Shown: piece after piece, positions 25,308 through 33,697 of the stretch
How positions within the stretch are numbered: position 1 is the stretch's first letter
Layout of the letters: every line of letters begins with the position of its first letter
Origin: Paenibacillus soyae
Lineage (GTDB): Bacteria; Bacillota; Bacilli; Paenibacillales; Paenibacillaceae
NCBI RefSeq assembly: GCF_024623455.1
Contig: NZ_JANIPJ010000033.1
Location: forward strand, 1-48,878
DNA: 48,878 bases
Direction of reading: 5' to 3'
The notes under the pieces: generated by a model
Seen by the model: only the letters and a program-made list of their open reading frames with translations
Databases searched by the model: none
What the model was told of the DNA's origin: nothing
Made by a program: the position numbers and the translations under genes

Positions 25308-25955
25308 TCAAAACTGCCCGTTCGCGAGCATCCGATCGCGCGCGGTCGCAAGCGCGTCCTTGACGATGCGTTTGGCCTCGTCCTCCTTGCCTTCGGACAG
25401 CGCCCGGAAGATGCTGCGGTTCAGCTCGTTGGCAGAATAATGCTTCACGTACGGCGTGTTCATGTAATTCAGGTAGGCCGCCATCGATATTTTGTCCACG
25501 TAGCCTTCCATAACCGCAAGCATCGCCTGATTCTGGATCGAAGAGACGACCGCTTTGATGAAGAGCATCGAGTGCTTGATATAGGACAAATAGTCGTCCG
25601 CCTGCTCCGCTTGAAGCTGCTTATCCAGAATGTCCTCCAGACGCGCCAGATTGAGCTGGATTCCTCTCTCCCGGATGACGTCCAGCGTATAGACCAGCAT
25701 GGCCATGGTCGCTTCGTACATATCGAGGAATTCCTTCCCCAGTATTTCCTTCACGAGCACGCCCCGGTTTTTGAGCGATACGACGAGGCCCTCCGACTCC
25801 AGATGGGTGATCGCGTTGCGCACCGGCGTGCGGCTCATCTTCAGCTCGTCCGCAATCTCGTTCTCCGAGATCAATGTGCCCGGCAGCAGCCTTCCTTCTA
25901 TTATTCTTTCCTTCAAAATCGTATATGCCGTCGATACCAAAGATTGAGAGGCCAT
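25308..25955 (-). CDS. GntR-family transcriptional regulator (FadR/FCD group)
   Basis: A 215-residue regulator. The N-terminal winged helix-turn-helix (about 8-75) shows the GntR pattern LKERIIEGRLLPGTLISENEI's core and MSRTPVRNAITHLESEGLV. The C-terminal ~130 residues are helical, as in FCD effector domains. AAAGGAA precedes ATG 25955. It is divergent from the phosphonate-type transporter operon with 191 bp between starts, so it most likely controls that operon and itself, with the transported compound or a derivative as effector. An inverted repeat CAACT-N8-AGTTG (26091-26108) near the phnD start is a candidate operator. Confidence 0.88.
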   Translation of the reverse strand: MASQSLVSTAYTILKERIIEGRLLPGTLISENEIADELKMSRTPVRNAITHLESEGLVVSLKNRGVLVKEILGKEFLDMYEATMAMLVYTLDVIRERGIQLNLARLEDILDKQLQAEQADDYLSYIKHSMLFIKAVVSSIQNQAMLAVMEGYVDKISMAAYLNYMNTPYVKHYSANELNRSIFRALSEGKEDEAKRIVKDALATARDRMLANGQF

Positions 25956-26090
25956 TTATCTCTATTCCTTTCGTTCGTTCCGCGTAACCGCCATCGGTTT
26001 AACTTCATCTTAACAGTCGGACTTTCCGCCGCGCAAGTCATAATTCCCCTTCACAAACTCTCAAAATCGCGCAAACACTCTATTTACATT

Positions 26091-26108
26091 CAACTTGTAT
26101 TCTAGTTG
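26091..26108. promoter_or_regulatory. Candidate GntR operator upstream of phnD
   Basis: CAACT-TGTATTCT-AGTTG lies 38 bases before the phnD start. Its length and symmetry fit a FadR-type GntR dimer, but binding is only inferred from the divergent arrangement. Confidence 0.3.
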
Positions 26109-26146
26109 CGTACCAGGTAAACTCAAACCCATTAGGAGGCTGTACC

Positions 26147-27130
26147 GTGCTTAAAATGTGGAGGAAAAACAAGTGGAAAATGGCTTTGCTACTAACGGCT
26201 GTCATGGCGATGCTTGCGGGATGCGGCAATAACGCGAATACCGGCAACGGGGGCAATACGGCGAGCGGGGGAAGCTCCGGTAACGATCAGGCGGCGGAAG
26301 CCTCGGTATCGTCGGAATGGCCGGAGGTGCTTCGAATCGGCAGCCTGCCGATGGAGGATGGCGAAATGAGCCGCACCGCGGACCAATTCGCGAAGGATCT
26401 TGGCGAATACCTCGGCATCGAAGTGGAGACGTTCGAAGGCGAAGACTACAACATGATGATAGAAGCGATGCGCTCGAAAAAAATAGATCTGACTACATAC
26501 GGACCGTTCGGCTATATTATCGCGGTGGAGAGAAGCAACGCGAAGCTGCTGGCCGCGATGAACAACGGCCCGGGCTCGGAAGGCACCAGCGTCATTATCG
26601 TGCCGAAGGATTCTCCGGCTCAGACGGTAGAGGACTTAAAAGGAAAGAACTTCCTCTTCGCGGATCCGGCTTCGACGACGGGCCACCTGTATCCGCGCGC
26701 TACACTAATGAAGCTTCTTGATTTGAAAAATGACGAGATTCCGGAATACTTCAGCAACGTCTCCTTCTCCGGCGGCCATGACAAATCGCTGCTGGCTATC
26801 GCGAACGGCGACGCGGACGGCGCGGCGACATGCAGCCAATGCATCGAGATGATCGCCGGCGCGGGTCTGATCAAGGCGGAGGACGTGCGCATCATCGCGG
26901 AATCGGATCCGATACCGGGCGGCGGAGCGCTTGCTTACCGCGGCGACCTGCCGCAAGATCTCGTGGACAAAATGCGCGAGTTCGCGCTTAGCTACGCGGA
27001 GAAAAATCCGGCTTACTTCGAAGGCATGGGCGCCAAAGGCTTCTTCCCTGCGGAGGATTCCGACTTCGACGGCGTGCGCGAGATAGCGGACATGCTGGAG
27101 ATGTCTCCGGAAGAGATGCTGAGCCAATAA
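26147..27130 (+). CDS. phnD: Phosphonate/phosphite-type ABC transporter binding lipoprotein
   Basis: A 327-residue lipoprotein with lipobox MLAGC (Cys26) and a Gly/Asn-rich linker. A PhnD/PtxB-type periplasmic-binding fold follows. Diagnostic stretches are LRIGSLPMEDGEM, DLTTYGPFGYIIA and the phosphonate-pocket sequence FADPASTTGHLYPRA, where Ser/Thr residues coordinate the phosphonate oxygens in known relatives. The start is GTG 26147, with AGGAGG 7 bases upstream. It is first in a run phnD-phnC-phnE-phnE-phosphatase. Phosphonate, phosphite or an organophosphate are all possible substrates; no C-P lyase or phosphite dehydrogenase genes are nearby. Confidence 0.92.
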   Translation: MLKMWRKNKWKMALLLTAVMAMLAGCGNNANTGNGGNTASGGSSGNDQAAEASVSSEWPEVLRIGSLPMEDGEMSRTADQFAKDLGEYLGIEVETFEGEDYNMMIEAMRSKKIDLTTYGPFGYIIAVERSNAKLLAAMNNGPGSEGTSVIIVPKDSPAQTVEDLKGKNFLFADPASTTGHLYPRATLMKLLDLKNDEIPEYFSNVSFSGGHDKSLLAIANGDADGAATCSQCIEMIAGAGLIKAEDVRIIAESDPIPGGGALAYRGDLPQDLVDKMREFALSYAEKNPAYFEGMGAKGFFPAEDSDFDGVREIADMLEMSPEEMLSQ

Positions 27131-27176
27131 TCAGAGGCATTCACGAACCATAAAAGAAGCGGGAGGACGAGGAAAC

Positions 27177-27974
27177 ATGGCATTGCTGCAGGTAGAAGGC
27201 TTGAAGAAGGTGTATGCGGACGGAACGGTAGGGCTCTCCGGCATTGATTTCGAGGTGAAGGCCGGCGAATTCATCGCGGTGATCGGGCCGAGCGGAGCGG
27301 GGAAGAGCACGCTGCTGAGATGTCTGAACCAGATGGTGGAGCCGACGGGAGGGAGCATTGTCTTCCAGGGCGCGCAGACGATCGGTTCGGGCAGGCGCAA
27401 GCTCCGGAATATCCGCCGGGAAATGAGCATGATCTTCCAGGGCTTCAATCTGTTCGAGCGCGTGTCCGTGCTGACCAACGTCCTCCACGGCAGACTGGGC
27501 TACATGAGCAGCTGGCGGGGAGCCCTTGGATTATTCCTGAAGGACGATGTGGCGGAAGCCAGACGACTGCTGGAACGCGTCGGGCTTCGCGAGCAGATGC
27601 ATAAGCGGGCCGACGAGCTTAGCGGCGGTCAGCAGCAGCGTGTAGGCATTGCCAGGGCGCTGGCGCAGAAGCCGAAGCTCATATTGGCCGACGAGCCGAT
27701 CGCGAGTCTCGATCCGGCCGCCTCCGAGACGGTGATGAGCAGCCTGCACCGCTTCTGCTCCGAGGACGGCATCGCCTGCCTGTGCAATCTGCATCAGGTG
27801 GATATGGCCAAGAAGTACGCGTCCCGCATCATCGGCATTCATAAAGGCCAGAAGGTGTTCGACGGCACGCCGGATGAGTTGACGGACGAGATGATTCGGT
27901 TGATCTACAACCAGAAGCCGGCCGAAGCACAGGAGCTCGCCGAGACGGATATGGCGCGGAAGGAGACGGCGTAA
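27177..27974 (+). CDS. phnC: Phosphonate-type ABC transporter ATP-binding protein
   Basis: A 265-residue ATPase. Walker A is GPSGAGKST (about 38-46), the signature LSGGQQQR (about 145-152), and Walker B LILADEPIASLDP with the following switch His in NLHQVDMA. Sequence runs such as CLNQMVEPTGGSI and MIFQGFNLFERVSVLTNVLHGRLG are typical of PhnC rather than of other importers. It drives uptake through the two permeases that follow. GGGAGGA precedes ATG 27177. Confidence 0.95.
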   Translation: MALLQVEGLKKVYADGTVGLSGIDFEVKAGEFIAVIGPSGAGKSTLLRCLNQMVEPTGGSIVFQGAQTIGSGRRKLRNIRREMSMIFQGFNLFERVSVLTNVLHGRLGYMSSWRGALGLFLKDDVAEARRLLERVGLREQMHKRADELSGGQQQRVGIARALAQKPKLILADEPIASLDPAASETVMSSLHRFCSEDGIACLCNLHQVDMAKKYASRIIGIHKGQKVFDGTPDELTDEMIRLIYNQKPAEAQELAETDMARKETA

Positions 27975-27977
27975 CTC

Positions 27978-28769
27978 ATGAGCGCGGAACAGCTTGAGAG
28001 AATGAAGCGCACGAAACGGGATCAGCTCATTCTTGTTTTGGTTTTGATCGTCGGCTTATCGGTCTGGTCGGCGTTCGGCACGAGCTTCAGCCTGCCGGCC
28101 TTGTGGGGAGGCTTCGGTGACGGGGCGCGGTTCCTGTTCGTCGATCTGATGCCGCCGGATATATCGGGTCTGCCCGATCTGATCGGGCCGGCGCTCGATA
28201 CGATCTATATGAGCTTCGTAGCCATGTTCATCGGCTCGATCATCGCGGGGGCGCTGTCGATCTTCGCCGCGGCGACCACATCGCCGCATCCCGTCCTGCA
28301 GGTGGCGCTGCGCGCGTTCTCCGCGATGTTCCGGAACATCCCGGTCATCATCTGGACGATACTGCTGGTGGCGTCATTCGGTCTCGGCAATTTGGTCGGT
28401 ACCTTGTCCTTGTTAATCGTCTCCATCGGCATGCTGGTTCGCTGCTTTGCGGAGTCGCTCGAGGAGATCGACATGGGACAGGTCGAGGCGCTCCGCGCGG
28501 CGGGGGCCAGCTATTGGCAGGTCATCGGGCAGGCGGTGCTCCCGCAATTTCTGCCTAGCTTTATCGGCTGGTCGCTTTATAATCTGGAGATTAACGTAAG
28601 AGCGTCCACGATCGTCGGCATGGTAGGCGGCGGCGGGCTCGGGTTTGCGATTCAGTCCGGCATCAAGCTGTTTCAATACAAGGATGTAAGCATGGCGGTT
28701 ATTCTGGTGCTGGTCATCGTGCTGGCGACGGAGATGCTGACGAACCGGATCAGGAGGAGGATCATCTAG
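27978..28769 (+). CDS. phnE: Phosphonate-type ABC transporter permease 1
   Basis: A 263-residue membrane protein with about six helices and the PhnE-type loop EEIDMGQVEALRAAGASYW continuing QVIGQAVLPQ, which contacts PhnC. It starts 3 bases after phnC and ends directly at the start of the second permease. Two PhnE proteins encoded in tandem are usual in Bacillales. The N-terminal helix is followed by a Gly-rich external loop. Confidence 0.93.
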   Translation: MSAEQLERMKRTKRDQLILVLVLIVGLSVWSAFGTSFSLPALWGGFGDGARFLFVDLMPPDISGLPDLIGPALDTIYMSFVAMFIGSIIAGALSIFAAATTSPHPVLQVALRAFSAMFRNIPVIIWTILLVASFGLGNLVGTLSLLIVSIGMLVRCFAESLEEIDMGQVEALRAAGASYWQVIGQAVLPQFLPSFIGWSLYNLEINVRASTIVGMVGGGGLGFAIQSGIKLFQYKDVSMAVILVLVIVLATEMLTNRIRRRII

Positions 28770-29606
28770 ATGGCGAACAGGTTGGAAAATGCAGCATCGC
28801 TCATAACGTTGGAGGCTAAGCTCTCCGAAACGCCGAAAGCAAACCGCAATCACGGTCTTCGCTGGTACGCTTTGTTCGCCGTCGTCTTCTTCGTCTTCAG
28901 TCTCATCCAGCTGAATCTGGATTACGCCCGTCTGCTGTCGGGAGCGGAGAAGTTCGCGAAGACGGTCTCCCTCATGTTCCCGCCCGACGCGTCGCAATGG
29001 AAGCATGTGCTGGCCGCGGCGGTCGAATCGATTCAGGTGGCGATTCTGGGTACGGTGCTTTCGATCATCATCTCCTTCTTCCTCGCTTTTCTGGCGGCCG
29101 ACAACACGACGCCTCATAAGACGGTGGGCTGGCTGGTTCGCAGCGCGGCTTCCCTGCTGCGAGCGATCCCGACGCTCATCTGGGCGCTCATCTTCATCGT
29201 GGCCGTCGGCATGGGTCCGCTTCCCGGCGTGCTGGCCATTACGGTTGGCGCGGCGGGGAGCCTCGTGAAGGTATTCGCCCAGTCGCTTGAAGAAGTAGAT
29301 GAAGGAGTCATCGAGGCGCTTCGTTCGACGGGCGCAAGCTGGCTGCAGATCATTCTTCAAGGCGTCCTGCCTTGCGCGCTGTCCGCGCTGCTCGCTTGGT
29401 GCGTCATGCGGTTCGAAGGCGATCTGGCCGAATCGACCATTCTGGGCGCCGTCGGAGCGGGTGGCATCGGCTTCGAGCTGTCCCACGCGATGCGCAGCTA
29501 CAGGTTCGATCAGGCATTGTTTGTCGGCTTTGTCATATTCATTATGGTATTCAGCGTGGAGATCGTATCCAACCGGCTGAAGCTGCGCATGCGGAAACGG
29601 GCGTGA
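28770..29606 (+). CDS. phnE: Phosphonate-type ABC transporter permease 2
   Basis: A 278-residue paralogue of the preceding permease, with an N-terminal ~35-residue cytoplasmic extension. The ATPase-contact loop is EEVDEGVIEALRSTGASWL continuing QIILQGVLP. The ATG follows the previous stop codon without any gap, and AGGAGGAGG lies 10 bases upstream within that gene. Together with the first permease it should form a heterodimeric pore. Confidence 0.93.
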   Translation: MANRLENAASLITLEAKLSETPKANRNHGLRWYALFAVVFFVFSLIQLNLDYARLLSGAEKFAKTVSLMFPPDASQWKHVLAAAVESIQVAILGTVLSIIISFFLAFLAADNTTPHKTVGWLVRSAASLLRAIPTLIWALIFIVAVGMGPLPGVLAITVGAAGSLVKVFAQSLEEVDEGVIEALRSTGASWLQIILQGVLPCALSALLAWCVMRFEGDLAESTILGAVGAGGIGFELSHAMRSYRFDQALFVGFVIFIMVFSVEIVSNRLKLRMRKRA

Positions 29607-29648
29607 CTGAATAGGAATGCCGCCACTATATTTGAAGGAGAGACGAAT

Positions 29649-30680
29649 ATGAACGTACAAGAACAAGCCTGGGGAACTGAGGAGCTGGGCATTCAGACCG
29701 TGAAGCTGGAGAGATTGGGCGGAGAACAGCTTCGGCTGTCCTGGCACCCGCCCGTTACGGTGGGCAAAGCGACGATTTATCGCAGCGATTCTCCGTATTT
29801 AATAGAAGAAGATGCGCATTTAATCGCGGTCGTCACGCAAGCGCGCGAATTGACGTTCGCGGATCCGAAGCCGTATGTCCGCGGTTACTTCTTCGTCAAA
29901 TTCGAGGACGGGAGAAGCGTCAGGGTAGCGGAGCGTGTCGTGCCTCTGAAGGGGGCGTTGAATTTCCGCGACATGGGCGGTTACCGGGCTGGCGACGGGC
30001 GTTCCGTCAAGTGGGGCAAGCTGTTCAGGTCCGCGGACTTGTCGCGCTTGACCGAGGAAGATCTTGCTTACCTGGCTTCGCTCCAGCTGGCATGGATCTG
30101 CGATCTCCGCTCCGACGCGGAGCTTGCGGTCAGCCCGAGTCCGCCGATCGGCTCGGCGGTGAACGAGCAGTTGAGCTTCCTCGCTTCGGCCAATCCGGAG
30201 GAGATGATGTCCGCGCAGAGCTTGACGGTCGACATACTGGCGCACATGAACCGGGGCATGGTCGGCAATACGGCGCTGACGGCGGAGTACTTCCGAAGGC
30301 TGCTGCAGCGCGAGGGCGCGCCGACCCTATTCCACTGCGCGGCGGGCAAGGATCGCACGGGCTTTATTGCATCCGTCGTCCTGCAGGCGCTTGGCGTGGA
30401 CCGGGACACGATCCTGGAGGATTACGCGATGACGAACGACTTCTCGGAGCGGTTCAGGTCGGCGATGATCGGCAGCGCGCAGGCCGAACAGCATTCCGCG
30501 ATGCTCGCCAAGCTGCCTTCCGAAGTGATCGAAGCGCTTATGGCGGCTAAGCCCGCATATTTGGCCGCTTCCTTCGAGGAGATCGACGCTCGCTACGGCA
30601 GCTTCGAAGGGTATTGGCGGCAGGGGCTGGGCCTTAGCGCGGAAGAGTTGGAGCTGTTGCGCGGTTATTATCTGGAATAG
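29649..30680 (+). CDS. Tyrosine/dual-specificity phosphatase-like protein of the phn-type operon
   Basis: A 343-residue protein. The first ~100 residues look like a beta-sandwich of fibronectin-III type (VKLERLGGEQLRLSWHPPV; ATIYRSDSPY). The rest belongs to the Y_phosphatase3 group: LNFRDMGGYRA, WGKLFRSADLS and the P-loop HCAAGKDRTG (Cys230, Arg236). No signal peptide is seen, so it is cytosolic. AAGGAGAG lies before the ATG and it follows the second permease by 42 bases without a terminator, so it belongs to the transporter operon. It may dephosphorylate an imported organophosphate, or a protein; the family includes enzymes acting on phosphoinositides. The substrate is an inference. Confidence 0.85.
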   Translation: MNVQEQAWGTEELGIQTVKLERLGGEQLRLSWHPPVTVGKATIYRSDSPYLIEEDAHLIAVVTQARELTFADPKPYVRGYFFVKFEDGRSVRVAERVVPLKGALNFRDMGGYRAGDGRSVKWGKLFRSADLSRLTEEDLAYLASLQLAWICDLRSDAELAVSPSPPIGSAVNEQLSFLASANPEEMMSAQSLTVDILAHMNRGMVGNTALTAEYFRRLLQREGAPTLFHCAAGKDRTGFIASVVLQALGVDRDTILEDYAMTNDFSERFRSAMIGSAQAEQHSAMLAKLPSEVIEALMAAKPAYLAASFEEIDARYGSFEGYWRQGLGLSAEELELLRGYYLE

Positions 30681-30700
30681 TGACCTTATGAAGCCTAGAG

Positions 30701-30736
30701 GAAGAGGCATGCTTGATGCATGACTCTTCTTTTTTG
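30701..30736 (+). terminator. Terminator of the phnD operon
   Basis: GAAGAG-g-CATGC pairs with GCATG-a-CTCTTC, loop TTGAT, followed by TTTTTT. Confidence 0.8.
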
Positions 30737-30827
30737 CCCGCGTGCGCCTTTTCGTCCGCGGTTACCTCTCCCTTTCGCATGCGCTTCGCGGTAAGGGATA
30801 TAATGGAGGGTAGAAAGGGGCGAGGTT

Positions 30828-31367
30828 ATGTCGCGCATCTATTCATTTCCGCCTGTGGCGGATGAGCGTTCCCGGGTGTTGATCGCGGGGACGGCGCCGA
30901 GCGTGAAATCGCTCGAGCACGGGCAGTTCTACGGACATCCGCAAAACTTTTTTTGGCGGGTCATCTATGGGTTGTTCCAAGAGCGCGAGGAAGGGCAAGA
31001 GGATTATCCTCCTCCGGATCCCATCTACGAGAACCGCATCCGGTTCATTAGGGAGAATCGGCTGGCGCTGTGGGACGTCATCGAATCATGCGAGCGGGAA
31101 GGAAGCTTGGACGTGAACATCAAGGGGGAAGTACCGAATGATTTTCCCGGCTTGCTGACCAAGTTCCCCGGCATTCGCTGTATCGCCTTTAATGGAAGCA
31201 AAGCGTACGACACGTTCCGCCGGGCGTTCGGCAAGCATCCGGTGTTCGAGGGAATCGCGCTGCTCAAGCTGCCGTCCACGAGCCCGATCCCGACGAAGCA
31301 TATGCGAAACCTGGAGGATCGGATCGAAGCGTGGCGCAAGATCGTTCCTTATGCGACTGGGGATTGA
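30828..31367 (+). CDS. DNA-deoxyinosine (hypoxanthine-DNA) glycosylase
   Basis: A 179-residue member of the uracil-DNA glycosylase superfamily, family 6 (HDG). It shows GTAPSVKSLEHGQFYGHPQN followed by FFW, the family's active-site loop with the Asn in HPQN. The C-terminal loop is LPSTSPIP. Family members excise hypoxanthine arising from adenine deamination and start base-excision repair. GGGGCGAGG lies before ATG 30828. A TATAAT at 30799-30804 may be its -10 element. It is monocistronic; the gap to ywiB contains the next promoter. Confidence 0.88.
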   Translation: MSRIYSFPPVADERSRVLIAGTAPSVKSLEHGQFYGHPQNFFWRVIYGLFQEREEGQEDYPPPDPIYENRIRFIRENRLALWDVIESCEREGSLDVNIKGEVPNDFPGLLTKFPGIRCIAFNGSKAYDTFRRAFGKHPVFEGIALLKLPSTSPIPTKHMRNLEDRIEAWRKIVPYATGD

Positions 31368-31449
31368 CGGCGGCTCCGGCTAGGGCGCAGAGTCCGTCTC
31401 TATCACTCCTGCTCCTATGCGCTCGTCGCCGCGGCCCCGCATTCCGCCG

Positions 31450-31478
31450 TTGAAATTGCGGGGTTTCCTGTATATAGT
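31450..31478 (+). promoter_or_regulatory. Sigma-A promoter of ywiB-argS
   Basis: TTGAAA (31450-31455) and TATAGT (31473-31478) are 17 bp apart, 38 bases before the ywiB start. Confidence 0.7.
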
Positions 31479-31515
31479 AGTAACATACGAATGAAAGACA
31501 TGCGGGAGCGAAGCA

Positions 31516-31956
31516 ATGAACGACAGCGGCAAGGCCATTATTATGATAGAAAGCAAAGCGGACGGAGAGAAGAGCACCCATAAACACAAAGGCGAGTGGT
31601 TCCGCAAGGAGCGTTCGCTATACATCCGGTACGCGGAGAGCGAGAGCACGCGAGCCATAGTGCGCTATTCGCCCGGCGAGCTCTTCCTTAAGCGGAGCGG
31701 CGGCGTTCAGTCGGAGCAGCTCTTTGTCCCGGGACAGACGAGGATCGGCACCTATCGGTCGGCTCTCACGACGTTCGAGCTGGAGACGAGAACGAAGTCG
31801 CTGTCGCTGCAGGCCAAGGCGCGCGGCGATGCGGGAGCGGCGCTTCCGTCGATGCCGCCGTTCACGCTGGATTGGCGGTATGAGCTGTACGTAAGCGAGC
31901 AATTATCGGGGCGGTTCCACATCCGCCTCCATTTACAGGAGGATCATGAAGCATGA
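31516..31956 (+). CDS. ywiB: DUF1934 (YwiB family) protein
   Basis: A 146-residue protein of the DUF1934 family, thought to have a calycin-like beta-barrel. Visible family stretches are the start of the barrel (IIMIESKADGE), YIRYAE, VRYSPGELFLKRSG, RIGTYRSALTTFELETRT and a C-terminal WRYELYVSEQLSGRFHIRL strand pair. The function is not known. As in B. subtilis it lies directly before argS. Its stop overlaps the argS start (ATGA), so the two are translationally coupled. GGGAG precedes ATG 31516. Confidence 0.88.
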   Translation: MNDSGKAIIMIESKADGEKSTHKHKGEWFRKERSLYIRYAESESTRAIVRYSPGELFLKRSGGVQSEQLFVPGQTRIGTYRSALTTFELETRTKSLSLQAKARGDAGAALPSMPPFTLDWRYELYVSEQLSGRFHIRLHLQEDHEA

Positions 31957-33638
31957 GTTCGAATGGGAATGTACTGGACAATTTGTATGAGCAAGTGAAG
32001 TCGGCGATCGCGGACGCAGCCGTTGCGGCCGGTCTGGCGGCGAGGGAGGAGCTGCCGGTTTTCGTGCTGGAGGTGCCGAAGGACAAGTCACATGGCGATC
32101 TGGCGACAAACGCGGCGATGCAGCTGACGAAGCTGGCGAAGAAGAATCCCCGCCAAATCGCGGAGGCGATTATCGCGAATCTTGACAAGAAGGGCGCTTC
32201 GATTCAGTCCGCGGAGATCGCGGGACCGGGCTTCATTAATTTCCGGATGGATAAGAGCTATCTGTATCCGATCGTGCGCCAGGCGCTGGATGCGGGAGAG
32301 GACTACGGACGCGTGACCGCAGGAGAAGGCAAGCGCGTGCAGGTCGAGTTCGTTAGCGCGAATCCGACAGGCAGCCTGCATCTGGGCCATGCCAGGGGAG
32401 CCGCTGTAGGCGATTCGCTCTGCAATGTGCTCGATTTCGCGGGATACGAAGTGACGCGCGAGTATTATATTAACGACGCCGGCAAGCAGGTAGAGAATCT
32501 GGCGTTGTCCCTGGAGGCTCGTTATCGCCAGGCGCTCGGCCAAGAAGCCGGGATGCCGGAGGACGGCTATTACGGCGAGGACATTATCGGCTTCGCCAAA
32601 GGGCTTGCGGAAGAGCAGGGCGACAAGCTGCTTAGCCTCTCGGACGAAGAGCGGTTTGCGTACTTCCGCAGCTTCGGCCTGGAGAAGGAGCTGGAGAAGA
32701 TCAAGCGCGACCTGAACCGGTTCCGCGTCGGCTTCGACGTCTGGTACAGCGAGACGTCCCTCTACGAGAGCGGCCAAGTCGAGCAAGGGCTCGAAGCGCT
32801 CAAGGCTTCCGGCCATGTCTACGAGGAAGAGGGTGCCACGTGGCTCTCGACGGTGCCGTTCGGCGACGACAAGAACCGCGTCCTCGTGAAGAACGACGGG
32901 TCGTACACGTACCTGACGCCGGACATCGCCTATCACCGCGATAAGTTCGCGAGAGGCTTCGACCGGATGATCAACATCTGGGGCGCCGACCACCACGGCT
33001 ACATTCCGCGCGTGAAAGCGGCAATGGCCGCGCTCGGCAACGATCCCGAGAAGCTGACGGTGCTGATCGCCCAGATGGTCAGCCTGTTCCAGAACGGCGA
33101 GAAGATGAAGATGTCCAAGCGGACGGGCAAAGCGGTGACGATGGAGGACTTGATGGACGAGGTCGGCGTCGACGCGATCCGTTATTTCTTCTCCATGAGA
33201 AGCATGGATTCGCATCTCGATTTCGACATGGACCTTGCGATCTCGACGTCGAACGAGAACCCGGTCTTTTACGTGCAATACGCTCATGCGCGTATTTGCA
33301 GCATCTACAGACAAGCGGAAGAGCAGGGTATCGCAATTCCCGACATCGCATCGGTAAACTTCGGCAAGCTGAACACCGAAGCGGAATTCGATCTCATCCG
33401 CAAGGTCGGCGAGCTGCCGCAGGAGGTGGCCGAGGCCGCAGCGCAATACGCGCCGCACCGGCTGATCCGCTACGTCTACGAGCTGTCCGCGGAGCTTCAC
33501 AGCTATTACCGTGCGGAACGCGTCATCACCGAAGACGCGGAGCAGACGGCCGCAAGGCTTGCGCTGCTCGGAGCGGTTCGCGTCGCCATCGCGAACGTGC
33601 TGCGACTGGTCGGCGTATCGGCGCCGGAGCGTATGTAG
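31953..33638 (+). CDS. argS: Arginyl-tRNA synthetase
   Basis: A 561-residue class I aminoacyl-tRNA synthetase. The N-terminal Add-1 domain (about 10-95) that recognises the tRNA D-loop is followed by the catalytic core with HIGH-type HLGHARG (in ANPTGSLHLGHARG) and KMSKR in KMKMSKRTG. The C-terminal anticodon-binding helical domain includes LIRYVYELSAELHSYYR. It charges tRNA-Arg in the cytosol. The start codon overlaps the ywiB stop by four bases (ATGA). The order ywiB-argS is as in B. subtilis. Confidence 0.97.
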   Translation: MSSNGNVLDNLYEQVKSAIADAAVAAGLAAREELPVFVLEVPKDKSHGDLATNAAMQLTKLAKKNPRQIAEAIIANLDKKGASIQSAEIAGPGFINFRMDKSYLYPIVRQALDAGEDYGRVTAGEGKRVQVEFVSANPTGSLHLGHARGAAVGDSLCNVLDFAGYEVTREYYINDAGKQVENLALSLEARYRQALGQEAGMPEDGYYGEDIIGFAKGLAEEQGDKLLSLSDEERFAYFRSFGLEKELEKIKRDLNRFRVGFDVWYSETSLYESGQVEQGLEALKASGHVYEEEGATWLSTVPFGDDKNRVLVKNDGSYTYLTPDIAYHRDKFARGFDRMINIWGADHHGYIPRVKAAMAALGNDPEKLTVLIAQMVSLFQNGEKMKMSKRTGKAVTMEDLMDEVGVDAIRYFFSMRSMDSHLDFDMDLAISTSNENPVFYVQYAHARICSIYRQAEEQGIAIPDIASVNFGKLNTEAEFDLIRKVGELPQEVAEAAAQYAPHRLIRYVYELSAELHSYYRAERVITEDAEQTAARLALLGAVRVAIANVLRLVGVSAPERM

Positions 33639-33661
33639 GCATTCCGCCGAATAGAACAATG

Positions 33662-33697
33662 CGGGCCGTCCCCACGAGGGGAGGCCCGCATTTTTTT
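33662..33697. terminator. Terminator of argS
   Basis: GCGGGCC pairs with GGCCCGC around CCCC/GGGG, followed by seven T. The T run reaches the stop codon of the convergent stalk-protein gene, which has no separate terminator visible. Confidence 0.85.

Noticed and set aside
25440..26105. A 221-codon plus-strand frame opposite the GntR gene
   Set aside because: It is antisense to a well-recognised GntR regulator, rich in Arg/His, and reaches into the divergent promoter.
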